The position numbers and the translations under genes are program-made. Of a stretch of DNA of 64,000 nucleotides, positions 1 to 12,249 are shown piece by piece. Under the pieces are notes generated by a model, which was not told the origin of the DNA, did no database searches, and worked only from the letters and a program-made list of their open reading frames with translations. The DNA is taken from NCBI GenBank assembly GCA_022059125.1, contig JAEUWY010000005.1, forward strand, positions 3,906,001 to 3,970,000. The letters run 5' to 3'. This DNA comes from Corynespora cassiicola. Lineage: Eukaryota; Ascomycota; Dothideomycetes; Pleosporales; Corynesporascaceae. Numbering within the stretch: the first letter of the stretch is position 1; the number at the start of each line of letters is the position of its first letter.

Positions 1-143
1 TTAGACTTTAAACTAATTTTAGAAACTATTTATTATTACTATTTATATAAGTATTAAAATAATAAAAAAATTTTACAGCGTTGTTTTCTACATAATTTCT
101 TTTAATATTTATTATACTTTAATAAAGTTTTAAAACTATAGTA
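1..143. other. AT-rich flank, unassigned
   Basis: AT-rich sequence outside the first Tc1-type element. No gene or repeat was recognised. The TA at 142-143 is the left target-site copy of the element that follows. Confidence 0.5.
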
Positions 144-332
144 CAGAGAGGTGACATTAAAAAAGCGTAATAGAAAAAATCGTACTTTTTAAACTTATAT
201 AACTTTTTATATAAACTAGCTACTAAAAAAAAAAAATTAGTTATAAAGATATTTACTAGCGCTATAGGTAAAAAAAAGAAAAATAAATTAATTATATAAT
301 ATTTTTAGTTTTTAAAAAAGCTCTAAAGTTAT

Positions 333-540
333 TGTAACGATCTGGACCAGAACACTGTTTCACTGCAGTACCTTTCTCTTTTTACTTTACTTTACTTTTA
401 CTTATTTTATTTTTAACTAGTTAGTATAAAAAGCTGGGTACTCTCTGTACTTTTTAGCTTTTTACTTTAGTATAGTTAAAATATACAGAGTACAACCTGA
501 GACCTATTATTTTATATTCGCTTTTTAGTTAATATTTATA
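333..540 (+). repeat. 5' LTR of Gypsy element 1
   Basis: 208 bases, aligned along its length with 8845-9052. Most differences are C/T or G/A transitions, as RIP would give, and this copy keeps more C and G at its start. A TACTTTACTTTA-type simple run and the GCTGGGTACTCTCTGTA block are shared by both LTRs. Confidence 0.9.
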
Positions 541-2726
541 TTATACTAAAATTACTAATATATAGCCGGCGACGGCGATATAATATCTCTAATTTAAGCT
601 ATTACTTTTATAGCCTAAAAAGTTTATAAGCTTTGAATAATTAAAAAATATATAAATTTTATAAAACGCGCTGATTAAAGTATATAAATTAATATCTAAA
701 CTAATAAATAGACGGTACTCTGCTATAGTTATTTAATGTATAAGCTATTTAAAAACACAAACAGTGCTCTGCCTATAACTAATAATAAAATATACTATTT
801 ATACTGCTAATATACTAGCTTATAAAATATACAGATGCTCTACTTTTTTTCTACTAAAACAGTCTAGTATACTGCTTTAGCTTTTATACTAAAAAAATAT
901 TAAATACGTTAGTAATCTGTATAAAAAAAACGCTCTATCTAAAATAGCTAATATACTAACTTAATTAAAGTATAAAATATACTGCCTAAAATACTAACTA
1001 CTACTAATACTCTTAAAACGTAATTCTAGGTGCTCTGCTTTAGTATTTAGAAATATAAAATATACTACTTAAAAAAACTAAAGTTACTAAATACACTATT
1101 TAAAATTTATTCTAAAAATATATAGTTAAGCGTTATACTAAGTTATTTTTTAAAATATATAAAGTGCGCTGCTTTAAACTAACTAAAAACTTTATTATAA
1201 AGCTATTTTAGTAACAGTTTAGCGCGAAGCTCTGCAGTATAGTTAAAAATTAAACTAGCTAAAAGTAAAATATATAAAAAAAAAAATTTAATACTTTTTA
1301 GAAAAATATAATAAATAAAATAAAACGTATACTAAAACAGCTACTTAGTATTAATAAATATATTAAATATATAAACCGCAGCTGCTGTCTGAAAGCGACT
1401 AGTCTATACTTAAATACTTTTATAAAAAAACCTGCTTAATTAGAAACTCTATTTTTTAACTAACTAACTTACTTACTCTAACTAACTACCTACTTAACTT
1501 TATACTTTCTAAACTTAAATCTAAAGTATATCTATAAAATATTTTTATTTAATTTACTAATCTACTAAACTTTAGTAATAAATTTATTATAAATACTAAT
1601 AGTAAAGCAGAAGTAGCTGAACTTTACGTGCCTAATATTTTATACTAATATTAGAATACTATTTTAAAAAATATAGTAATACGTGTTTTCTTTTTAGCTG
1701 TAGTAGAAATAAAAATAAAAAATTTTATTAGTTAAAAATAAGTTGCTTATAACTCTAAGGTTTTTAAAATAAAATTTTTTTAAAATTAAACTAATAACTA
1801 TACTTAGAGTAATTTTAGTATTTTATTAGATATTTATGCTGCCCGAGCTGAACAGCGTTACTAAAATAAATTAGTAAATCTATTGCTCGCTTCTAATACT
1901 AAAAAAATAACTACTACTATAGAATTTTTTAAAAAAGTTATTAGCGAATAATATAGATATATATTAGTTTATATAGCTATTATAATAAATATAATAGAAT
2001 AAGCGCTGCAGACTTTTTAGATTAGCTTTAATAAAAAAGTCTAAACTTAAAACAAAATTTTAAAAAAAACTAAAAACTTTTAGTAAAAGTATTAAGTTTT
2101 TTTAGTATATATTAGTAAATAATTTATAAATAAGTTTTTTATTTTTTAAATTTATATCTGCAGAAGTACAGGCTCTAGCTATAAATTTAAAAACTTTTAT
2201 TAAAAAAATACTTCTGCTACTAATACTTTTAGTATCTCTAACTTTAAGCGCTATAAAATATCTAATTTACTAGCTTTTAATAATTCTAGTAAATCTAAAA
2301 TTATAAGTTAAATTATAAAAATATAGAATAAATTTACTAATAATATATATATATTTAACGCCGGCGAACAGAGCGCTACTAATAAGCTTTAAAAAAACTA
2401 TATATATTTTTATATTTCTAGCGTAGTGCAAGAATACTTTTAAGTATAGCTCTTTAACTAATAAAAAATAGATAAACTATATAATAACTAAAAAATTTTA
2501 GTAGAAGTCCGTTGTAAGTATAAAAATAAAAATATTTAATATAAAGCTAAAGCTAAATTTTAAAGTCTACGTCTAGAAATTTTTAATAACTAAATAAAGT
2601 TTACTTTAAAATTTAAGTAACTAGCTTTTAAATTTAAATATTAATAAAATAACTAGAAAGAAAAGATCTACTGCAAAATCTATTTCTAATTAGCTATTTA
2701 TATAGAAGTATATTTTAAATATAATA
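541..2726 (+). other. Leader and gag-side region of Gypsy 1, degraded
   Basis: AT-rich interior between the 5' LTR and the foldback insertion. By position it is the primer-binding, leader and gag region. I could not identify a reading frame or a zinc knuckle. A short ACTA/ACTT-type simple repeat lies around 1455-1500. Confidence 0.4.
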
Positions 2727-3794
2727 ACGTAAAGGATAAGCGAGCGGGTCAGACAAGCGAGCGAGTCACTTAATGCCAAGCATTTATATAAAACTTTAAA
2801 GCTTAATAACTTTTTTATTATAATAGCTATTAAAATAAAAATTAAATATTTATAAAACTAAAGTTTATAGCTTTTTATAAATATAAAATTTCTATTTATA
2901 AGTTTACTAATTTTAAAGTTATTAAGTTTTAAAATTTATATAAAGTAGTATTAGTTTTATTAATATAATAATTTTAAAATAGCTATAATAAATTAAAATA
3001 TTTTTTTTATTAGTAAAATATATATATATAAATAAATTTAATTTATTAACATAGCGTGCAGTATTTATTTAAGTATAGTTTATTTAGTTTATTTTAGTAA
3101 TATTAAAAAATTTATTTTTTTAATTTATATAGTATAAATTTAATTTAAAACTTTTTAAAAAACTTTTATTTTAATATATTTTTTACTAAAAAACTATTTT
3201 AGTAATTTTTTTTTTAAAAAAAGTTAAATATAGCGTTTTATATAAGTAAGTATATATTACTAAAATTTATTTTAACTTAATACTTAATTTTAATATTTAT
3301 TATTTTAAAATCTTTTAATTTTAATAATACTTTATATTAACTAGTTTATTATAAGCTTAAAATATTTTAAAAAACTACTATTATTTTAAAGTTTAATAAT
3401 ATAAACTATTTTTAAGCAATATATTAAGCTAAACTAAATAAACTATACTTAAATAAATACTGCACGCTATGTTAATAAATTAAATTTATTTATATATATA
3501 TATTTTACTAATAAAAAAAATATTTTAATTTATTATAGCTATTTTAAAATTATTATATTAATAAAACTAATACTACTTTATATAAATTTTAAAACTTAAT
3601 AACTTTAAAATTAGTAAACTTATAAATAGAAATTTTATATTTATAAAAAGCTATAAACTTTAGTTTTATAAATATTTAATTTTTATTTTAATAGCTATTA
3701 TAATAAAAAAGTTATTAAGCTTTAAAGTTTTATATAAATGCTTGGCATTAAGTGACTCGCTCGCTTGTCTGACCCGCTCGCTTATTCTTTACGT
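2727..3794. mobile_element. Foldback (long-TIR) non-autonomous element A, pogo-type ends
   Basis: A 1068-base palindromic element with TA on both sides (2725-2726 and 3795-3796). Two arms of about 365 bases (2727-3091 and 3430-3794) are reverse complements with very few mismatches; the spacer is about 338 bases. The termini ACGTAAAGRATAAGCGAG and paired AAGCGAG boxes match the pogo/Fot1-like elements in this window, so a pogo-type transposase probably mobilised it. No coding capacity was seen. It sits inside Gypsy element 1. Confidence 0.85.
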
Positions 3795-4809
3795 TATGTA
3801 CTTTTTTAAAAACTATTATAAAAAGATTTACTTTTAGTATAAAGCTCTATAGAAAAAATAAGCTAAGTATATAAAGTAAAAAACAGCCGCTAAGTCTGCT
3901 GTTTATTCTACTATTTTAAAATTAATTTAAACTACTACTACTATAGTTACTGCTTCTAAAACTTAAAAAAATAGTTTTAACGTAAAGTGTTACACGTACA
4001 GAATTAAAAAATACGTGTTTTATTACTGTTTATTAAAAAGTAGTAATATTTAAGCAGTTATTAAATTTAAAAATTTTAATAACTCTGCTAATAACTTTTA
4101 TAACGAAAAATTTTATAGTTTTTATAAAAGCGCTAAGTTACTTAATAAAAAGTTAAAAAATAAATTATACTAAAAGTAGTTTTTACTTTAGTATTTTTTT
4201 AAAAAGTACTAAAAGTATTAGTAGAAGCACTATTTAATAAAAAAACTATTTTAAAAGTAATAGTTTTTACCGGACAGTTACGAGGCTTTTAAATTTAAGC
4301 ATTTCTTAACTTAAATACTTTATATATAACTCTGCTTTATTTATAACTAAAAAAAAAAGTTAAACAGGTATTATAAGCTCTAACACGTCTGTTATAAATA
4401 GAGATACCGCTTAAAGTAATTAGAGAAAATTCTATTTCTAGCACTAAAAAAGCTATTTTTATTAATTTAGTAGTAGACAGACGAATTATCTTTACTTAGT
4501 TTATCTACTTTAATATTAAAAAACACAACATATTACTAAAACAGATATAGTTTATATAATACTACGCTTTTATAGATTACAGAAATAATATAATTATATA
4601 GCTTTTTATATTCTGATTTTAATTTATAAAAACACTGTTAGTACTAAAAAACTTCTAATTTATAAAAAGTTTTATTTTTTAGTAAAACGCAGAAAAATAC
4701 AGTATAAATTTAAATTACTAGATTAAACTAAAAAAAGCTGAACAGACGCTTTTTTAGTTAGAAAGTAATACTAACACGTTTTGAGAAGTAGCTGCGTTTA
4801 AAAAAAATT

Positions 4810-4912
4810 ACTTTTTAACTATAAAAATAACTACTTTTTTTTAACTATAAAAATAACTACTTTTTTTTAACTATAAAAATAACTACTTTTTTTTAACTAT
4901 AAAAATAACTAC
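4810..4912. repeat. 26-base tandem repeat, four copies
   Basis: Four head-to-tail copies of a unit containing AACTATAAAAATAACTAC plus a run of T (about 4810-4834, 4835-4860, 4861-4886 and 4887-4912). It lies inside Gypsy 1 upstream of the polymerase region. The 26-base period is not a multiple of three, so each copy shifts frame. Confidence 0.9.
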
Positions 4913-5299
4913 TTTTTTTTAAATACTTAAAATAAATCTAAATACCCGCGAAAAAGTAAAAGTCTTTTTTACTAAAATATAACTAGTATAAATAGCTTAA
5001 AAGCTATATTACGTAGGCCTTTTAAAAAACTTCTAAACTATATAAAAAAAAAAAATCTGCGTAAAATAGAGCGCGTATTAAAACTTAAAATAAATAAAAA
5101 AAAAGGTTACTAGTAAAAAGGTTACAGCTCTATATACTAAAACTACTTTAACGTAGAATTAGATATAAAAGTAGTTAATACTAAGCTCTAAGTTAAGAAT
5201 TTTAAAACTGATTTAGTTATTAAAGCTATTAGCTTATACTAGATTAAATAGATAATTGTAAAAAAACTAGCAGAAAAAAAACCTAATATTACTAAAAAA

Positions 5300-8200
5300 T
5301 TAAAAAAAAAAATTACTTTATTTAGACTAGACAGGCCTCTGTATTAGCTAGTTTTTTTAAAATTAATTTAAATATTCTCACACCTCGTCGCTTTAATATT
5401 AATTATAAAATTAAATTTATTTAAAGCGTGGACACGCTAGTAATTAGCCTGTTATATAATATATTAGTCAAATATTTACAGCTACTAAAAGCTTAGCTGA
5501 ACGCTTATATTAAGTAAAGTTTCATTATTACTAGCGACGTATTCTACGCTTTGCTCGTACTTTTCGCTAAAAAGCTTAGCTGAACGCTTATATTAAGTAA
5601 AGTTTTATTATTACTAGCGACGTATTCTACGCTTTGCTCGTACTTTTCGCTAAAAAGCTTAATAAAAAGTAAAAATTCTATATTAACTACTAAAAATTAA
5701 ACACTTTAACTAAAAAGAACATAATAATAATACTACTAATTTAAAAAACTTTTACGCTTTTAGAAAAATTTAAGATTTTTACTAAACTTAACGTTTACTA
5801 GACTTTTTACTGTATTTATATAAATAAAGCTTTAAAAAATTTAACTATTTTCTATACTTAGTACAGTAATTATAAATATTATATAATATTTTTCGGTTTT
5901 TGTAACGGACCCGCTACGTTTTAGTAATATATTAACTATATTTTTAGTAATTATATTAATAAGTTCTATACTGCTTATATAGACAATATTTTAATATATT
6001 TATCTGACTTTTTAAAGTATAAAAAATATATATAAAAAATTATAGAATAGTTAAAAAAATTTTATCTATAAGTTAATATAAAAAAAAGTAACTTCGCTGT
6101 AAAGTAAACTAAGTTTTTAAACTTTATAGTTTTTACTAATAAAATATAAAAAAACTCTAAAAAAATAGAAGCTATTTTAAAATAGAAAAAGCTGACTACT
6201 TTTAAAGAGCTGTAAAAATTTTTTAGTTTTTATAACTTTTACTGTAACTAAATTAAAAACTATAGCAGAATTATTTATTTTTTAATCCAGCTAATAAAAG
6301 CAGGCGCCTTCTGTACTTTTAGAAAAAAAAAAGCGTTATATTTAAGCGTTTTAAAAAAGCTTTTATTTTAAATAATATTATTATATAGCACTTTTTAACT
6401 TAGATAATCTAATTAAAAACTAATACTAGTAATAGAGTTCTAGCTAGTGTTTTTACGTAAAAGCAGAATAACAGAAAATAGTATTTAGTTATTTATTTTT
6501 CTAAAACTATAACTGCTGCAGAAATAAACTATAATATTTATAATAAAAAAATATTAGCAGTTATTAGAGTAATTAAATACTAGAATAACTAGCTAATTAG
6601 TTTATACTATTTTTTTAAAATTCTAACAGACTACTATACTTTAGAATACTTTAGTATAAAGTAGCTGCTGTTATAAAAGTAAGTTTAGTAAACTAATAAA
6701 CTTATAAAAATATATTATAAAATTATTTACTAACTTAGCTCCGCAAATATAGTAGCTAATACTTTATTATAAAAATAAAAAAAACTTTATACTTAAAAAA
6801 ATAAAAATATTACTACTTATACTAAAATCTTTCTGCGTACTAACTAACTTATCTATAAAAATAATAACTTTATAATCGCTGTTTTTAAATTTTTTTCTAA
6901 TTTTCTGTCTATAAATTAGAATTTAAAATAATATTTATACTATTTATTAAATTACTTATTAACTGCTAATTAAACTACTAAGTTATTTAAAAAGTAAAAA
7001 AAAAAGCCTAAAAATGTCTAGAAAGTAAGTTTAGTCTAACTTTTTCAGAACTACTTTTTTAAAAAAAAAAGTTAGTAGTATTTAAAATAGACTTTTTTTA
7101 AACGTATTTTATTTAGTCTGTTTACGCTATAGTTATAATTATATATCTAAAAATTAGTAAAACTAGTAAAATAATACGTAAGCTGTATTTTTAGCCTAAT
7201 CTATTTAAAAATATTACTTAATATATACGTAACTGTAAAAAATACTAATAAAATTATATTCTAAAAAATAAAATTTCTAGACTGTTCTGCTTATTGCTTA
7301 TTTTTAAATACGTATAGCATAATATCTTTATAAACTTTCTAAGTTTTCTATTTAATAAAAAAAGTTATAATAATATTTTTATTATAGTCTGCGAACTTAA
7401 TAAACGTGTTTTTTTACTACTCTGCTATAAAACTGCTACTACTAAAAATACTACTAATATATACTATAAGTATATTTAGCGCATCTACGGCGCTTTTAAA
7501 AGCATTATTTCTAACTAAAAATTTTAATTTATTTTCTATTTTACTAATAAGCTCTGTAAATTTATAAATATTTAATTTAAAAAATTTATAGCTTACTACT
7601 TACAGACTAATAGTAATACTAAAATTATAAATTAATATCTCGCCACCTGCTTACGATTTTTTATTAGTTATTTTTAAAATAATTAGTTTAATTTACTACT
7701 ATATATAAATTATATCTAAGCTATTTTTTTTATAATTCTACAGGCTTCTTACTTTATAAAATTAAATTTAAATATAAACTTTATTATTATTAGAATTAGT
7801 ATACGCGAGTGAAAAACGCCTATAACTTATTTAAAAATATTTTATTTAAACGTACTTTTAATTATTATTATAAGTATTATAAAACTGTTTAATAGATATA
7901 GCTACGTGTAAAAAAAAATTTAGCTAAAACTTAAAAAAACTAAAAAGTTTAAACTAATAAAAAGCGTTATAACTCTAATTTTAAAATTAGTAATTTAGTA
8001 TACGTAATATCTAAAAAATTTAAAACTTTTTAACTAAGCTTTAAGTTAGATTAATAAATATATAGGCTCTACTAAATTACTAGTATAAAAAAGTACTTCT
8101 ACTAAGTTAATCTACTTTTTTATATAAAAGTTTACTTAGTATTTTATGCTAGCTGTTTACGTAAAGCCTCTAATAATCCGCTGCTAAAATAACGTCTAAA

Positions 8201-8400
8201 ATCTAAATTTTCTATAAAAGTAAATAGTTTATCTAAATAAAAAGTTAAATTAATTATTAACAGCTAACTTAACTGCGGTAAGCTATTCTATTATACTAGC
8301 TAAATAAATTATAATAATAATTTTACTTTTTACTTTACTAGTAATTTTATTAATACTTCTAAACGCGTATAACAGTTTTATAAAAAAATATTTTAATAAG
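5300..8400 (+). pseudogene. Gypsy 1 pol remnant: RT, RNase H, integrase, chromodomain
   Basis: Around 5892-5921 the sequence reads FGFCNGPATF, and around 5970-6000 YIDNILIYL, a mutated form of the reverse transcriptase FGLCNxPATF and Y-x-DD motifs. From about 7980 to 8350 the frame resembles an integrase C-terminus followed by a chromodomain (short matches such as VYLVFYASCLRKAS and GKLFYYTS.INY, the dot being a stop). The order RT, integrase, chromodomain is that of Ty3/Gypsy chromoviruses. Stops interrupt every part. The start and end are approximate. Confidence 0.75.
5487..5650. repeat. 82-base tandem duplication in Gypsy 1
   Basis: Two direct copies (about 5487-5568 and 5569-5650) starting AAAAGCTTAGCTGAACGC. 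They are almost identical, with one C/T difference plus a base in the A-run. The copies keep several CpG sites. Confidence 0.9.
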
Positions 8401-8844
8401 TTTAAACTTTTTAAAAAGTTTTAAGTATAGTTAAAAGCTGCAGTTAATAATAAAAACTTTACAGTAACTTTTAAAAATAATTTTTTTATTAAAAAAAATA
8501 TTATAAGTAAAGTAAGATGCTAATAAGTTAACTGCTAACCCGCATACTTTTAGCTAGAATTTTTAAATTTACTAGCTTTTTTTTATATACTTTAGATTTT
8601 TAATTTAATATAATTATTGTAATTCCGGCTTAAACTATTAAAAAAGTTTAGAATTAATACTGTTTTATATATAAAACAAAGTAGATATATACAGTACTAC
8701 TAAAAAAATAAAAGAGCTAAAACTAAGATAGCGGGAAGAACCTAAAACAGAGTAATTTTTAGTAGAAATTAACTACTTAAAAGGCTAATTAAAGCTTCTA
8801 AATTATATTTTATCGCTTTAATACAGGCTTTTAAAAAGAAGTAA

Positions 8845-9052
8845 TGTAATAATTTAAACTAAAATACTGTTTTACTGCAGTACTTTTCTCTTTTTACTTT
8901 ACTTTACTTTTACTTATTTTATTCTTAACTAGTTAGTATAAAGAGCTGGGTACTCTCTGTATCTCTTAGCTCTCTACTTTAGTATAGTTAAAATATACGG
9001 AGTACAATCTAAGATCTATTATCTTATATTCGCTTCTTAGTTAATACTTACA
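8845..9052 (+). repeat. 3' LTR of Gypsy element 1
   Basis: 208 bases, partner of 333-540, ending TTACA and followed by the target-site copy GTTAT. Confidence 0.9.
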
Positions 9053-9255
9053 GTTATACTAAAAAAAAACATAGACTTAATTACGCTGTAACTTTTTTTC
9101 TAGCGTATAATTCTTAGTTTTTTTTTTATATTAAAGCTATTAATAATATTTAATTATATAAAAAAAATTAGTATAAGTTTGTTTTTAAAAAAATTAGAAA
9201 TTTAAAAAATTAAAAAAAATAAAAAAGTTAAAATAAAGAAATTAATAATAAATTA

Positions 9256-10516
9256 TTAATATTTAGTATAATATTCCTTAGCGTCTATAACTGCTTTATA
9301 ACGCCTGAGTAAAGATAATATACAATTATCTATTATTTTCTGTGGAATTAAATTCCACTCTTTAATTATAGCTCTTTTAAATAAATTAATACTTTTAACA
9401 TTATTTTCTTTGCCTAATAAATTAGTTCTTTGTTTATTTAAGGCATTTTTTAATATAGCCTAGATATTTTTAATAGGAGCTAAATCTGGGCTATAAGGAG
9501 GATGTTAAAAAAATTAATTTAATTTCTTTTAAACAATTTTAAAACTGGTTTAGCTGTATGGATTTTTGAATTATCTTATTAAAATTTCCAGTCTATAAAC
9601 TAGTTAGTATTAATTTTAATTTTGAAATTTAAAATTTTTATAAGTATATTAATTATATATATTTATTTTAATTTTAAAATAAAAAAAAAGGTATATAAAC
9701 TAACCGGGTTTTATTTGTTTTTTAATAATAGATTTTAATACTTTTTATATATAATCCGTATTATTAAAGTTATTTTTAGAATTAGGTGTTTTAATAAATA
9801 CTAACTCTGATTTTCCTCCTATCTAAATAGCTCTCTATACTGATATAACAATATCTCGAGCTATAATTTAATTAGTATTAAATATTTTAAAAAAGTAATT
9901 AAATTAAAAAATTATAATTGATTTTTAGTTAATTTTAATTTTTTTATTTTTTTTTTTAACTTACAATTTGATTTTATAGAGGCTAATTCAGCTTCTACCC
10001 TCTTATTTCTCTTTTTTCTTATATATTTCTGTCTAGAATCTAGACCTCTTTCTATTACTGACTTATCAGAAAATATAATTTTATTTAAATTTATATTTTC
10101 TATATTTTTTAAATTTTTTTTAGCATATTCTAGTCTTATTTTTACTTTTTTTTATTTAAAAAAGGTTTTTTACTAGCAATATTTATACTGTATTTTTCTT
10201 CTTTAAAAAATTTTTGTAAACTTCTTTTAGATATATTTAAATTATTTTTAAATAAAATTCTTTTATTTATTTTTTTAGGGCTTTTAATTAAATCCCTATT
10301 AATAATTCTTTTTTCTCTTTTTAATAGTTTAATTTTATCCTGATTTCTATCTCTTTTTAAACTATTAAAAAGTTTATTTTTTTTATTAATACGTTGTATA
10401 GTATAATATATACTATTAATAGATTTATTTAAAATAAAAGATATATTTTTAATAGAAGTATTAGCTTTTAATAAAAGATTAACTTTTTCTTCGTAGTCTG
10501 AAAATTAAGGTTCCAT
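9256..10516 (-). pseudogene. Tc1-type transposase remnant (element A)
   Basis: Read on the minus strand from the ATG at 10516, it gives MEP, a stop, then FSDYEEKVNLLLKANT, a helix-turn-helix-like N-terminus. Further on are the DDE-region blocks (AIWIGG, NNFNNTDYIQKVLK, YSPDLAPI) and the C-terminus EYYTKY before the stop at 9256-9258. The segment between the SNC and RDIVIS blocks starts GTAAGT and ends ATTATAG, matching the intron of the copy at 25456. The stop at codon 4 and further stops make it non-functional. It is interrupted only upstream, by the LTR element at 10554. Confidence 0.8.
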
Positions 10517-10553
10517 CTTATCTTTATTCAGAGAAAATAGAGATTTAGATTTC

Positions 10554-10920
10554 TGTGACGAACCTCGTTCGCATAAAGTCCGAATATATTCACTTCTAAG
10601 CATCGCGCACGTGATTTAGAACTTTATATCTAATTTCCAGCTTCTGACTTCCGATATAGCTCTAACTTAGCTCTAATCTTTTATTTTTTTATACTTTTTT
10701 ATAATAACTAAAAAATAAAACTAGATTAGACTAGACTTAAAATAGGTGCTGAAAAAAAACTATAAAAAGTTATAATAGTTTTAGATAGTTCTGTAATCTA
10801 GAAATGTTTTTTCATATAAAATTTATAAGTTCTAACTTATAATTATTTTCTAGTTCTATAAATTTTTATTTTAAATAGTATTTAAGCTGTATTAGAGATA
10901 AGTCGCTCTGTGTTTTTATA
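10554..10920 (+). repeat. 5' LTR of Gypsy element 2
   Basis: 367 bases, the same length as 17394-17760. The first 50 bases keep more C and G (GACGAACCTCGTTCG) than the 3' copy. Most differences between the two are C/T or G/A transitions. Confidence 0.9.
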
Positions 10921-12249
10921 TTATATTTCTAAATTTTTTTTCGCTAGTAACAGCTTAAAAATATTACTTTTCTATTTATTATAAAGAGAAGTATAACTAG
11001 ATAGTATATATATTAAATTAGGTCTGTTTTAAGTTGCTACGTATATTTTTAATTTTTAATAAAATTAAAATTTTTTAGATTTTTTAATAACTAAAGCTTT
11101 TAAATTTAGAACTTCTATTTTTATATAAGTTAAATTATTTTTAGAAAAAACGCGTTGTGCGCTAAAGTAAAAACTAAATAACTACTAAAAACTTACTAAA
11201 ATTAATTCTAACTATTAATATCTAGCACTATATACTTTCTAAATATCTCTACAGAAAAAGCTGTTTAAAAATTAAGCTAGCTATAAAAACAGCTTTAACT
11301 TTTTAATAATAATTTAGAATCTACCAGATTTTAACTCTAATCTAATAATAATAATTTCTATTCTATACTAACAGAGGTAGAAATTTTACAGTTATAAGCT
11401 AGAATATTAAAACTTAAAGCCGCTGCTGCAGATTTTTTTCTTTAAAATAAAAAATAGTTAGAACTATTACTATTAACTTATATCTAATAACTATTTAAGT
11501 TATTTTTAATTTTAGTTTAAACAAAGTTATCTAAGCAGATTTTTAAAATTAAGCTTTTTAGCAACAGAAAAACTGTTACTTTTTTATAATAGCTAGTTTT
11601 TATCTAAAATTATTTTAATATTAATTAGAACTACTATTTTACTAAATAAGCTTATATAGCAGAAGTCTGGAGATATACGTTAGAACTAGTTTAAAAATAC
11701 TTAGAACTCTGTTACTTAGCTAATAACTTTTAAAAATAGTTTTTTAATATAAAAAAAATGTTTAATTTTTTAAAATTATACTTTATTTTAAAAAATAAAA
11801 AAGCGGAAAATTAAGTAGTTTTCTACCAGCTGTAAATAGAACAAAAAAAACTTTTTTCTACTTTTAAAGCTTAATTTTTATCTACTACTATTAAAAATAA
11901 AGTATAAAAAAAAATAGTTTTTTTATTTATAGAAAAAGATTACTTTAGCTCTGCGAGTTTTAAACTTTAAATTTAAATCTCTATAGAATAACTTTTTTAA
12001 TAATATAGTAAAATATCTCTCCGCCTATAATATAGAGCGCTAAAATACTTTTATATCTGCTATTAGCAGAAATAGAAAAAGTAATTTTAGTTCTACTATA
12101 TTTAAAGTTTTAAAAAATTAAAAGCTACTTAGCTTATCCGCAGTATTTATAAAAAAAAAAAAACTATTTACTAGCGTACTACCCGCGCAGAGTTATAATT
12201 ACTATACTAATATAAAAATAGTAAGCTATTTAAACTAGCTTAAGCTGCA

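Larger units (their letters stand above)
333..9052 (+). mobile_element. Ty3/Gypsy chromovirus-type LTR retrotransposon 1, RIP-degraded
   Basis: Two 208-base LTRs (333-540 and 8845-9052) start TGTAA and end TTATA/TTACA. The target duplication GTTAT is at 328-332 and 9053-9057. It inserted in the left inverted repeat of Tc1 element A, and joining the flanks restores that repeat. The interior holds degraded reverse transcriptase, integrase and a C-terminal chromodomain on the plus strand, plus a foldback element at 2727-3794. The 8720-base span is about 7.65 kb without it. No intact ORF remains. Confidence 0.9.

Noticed and set aside
4810..4912. Tandem repeat considered as a CRISPR array
   Set aside because: Units are contiguous with no unique spacers, and the context is a fungal retrotransposon.
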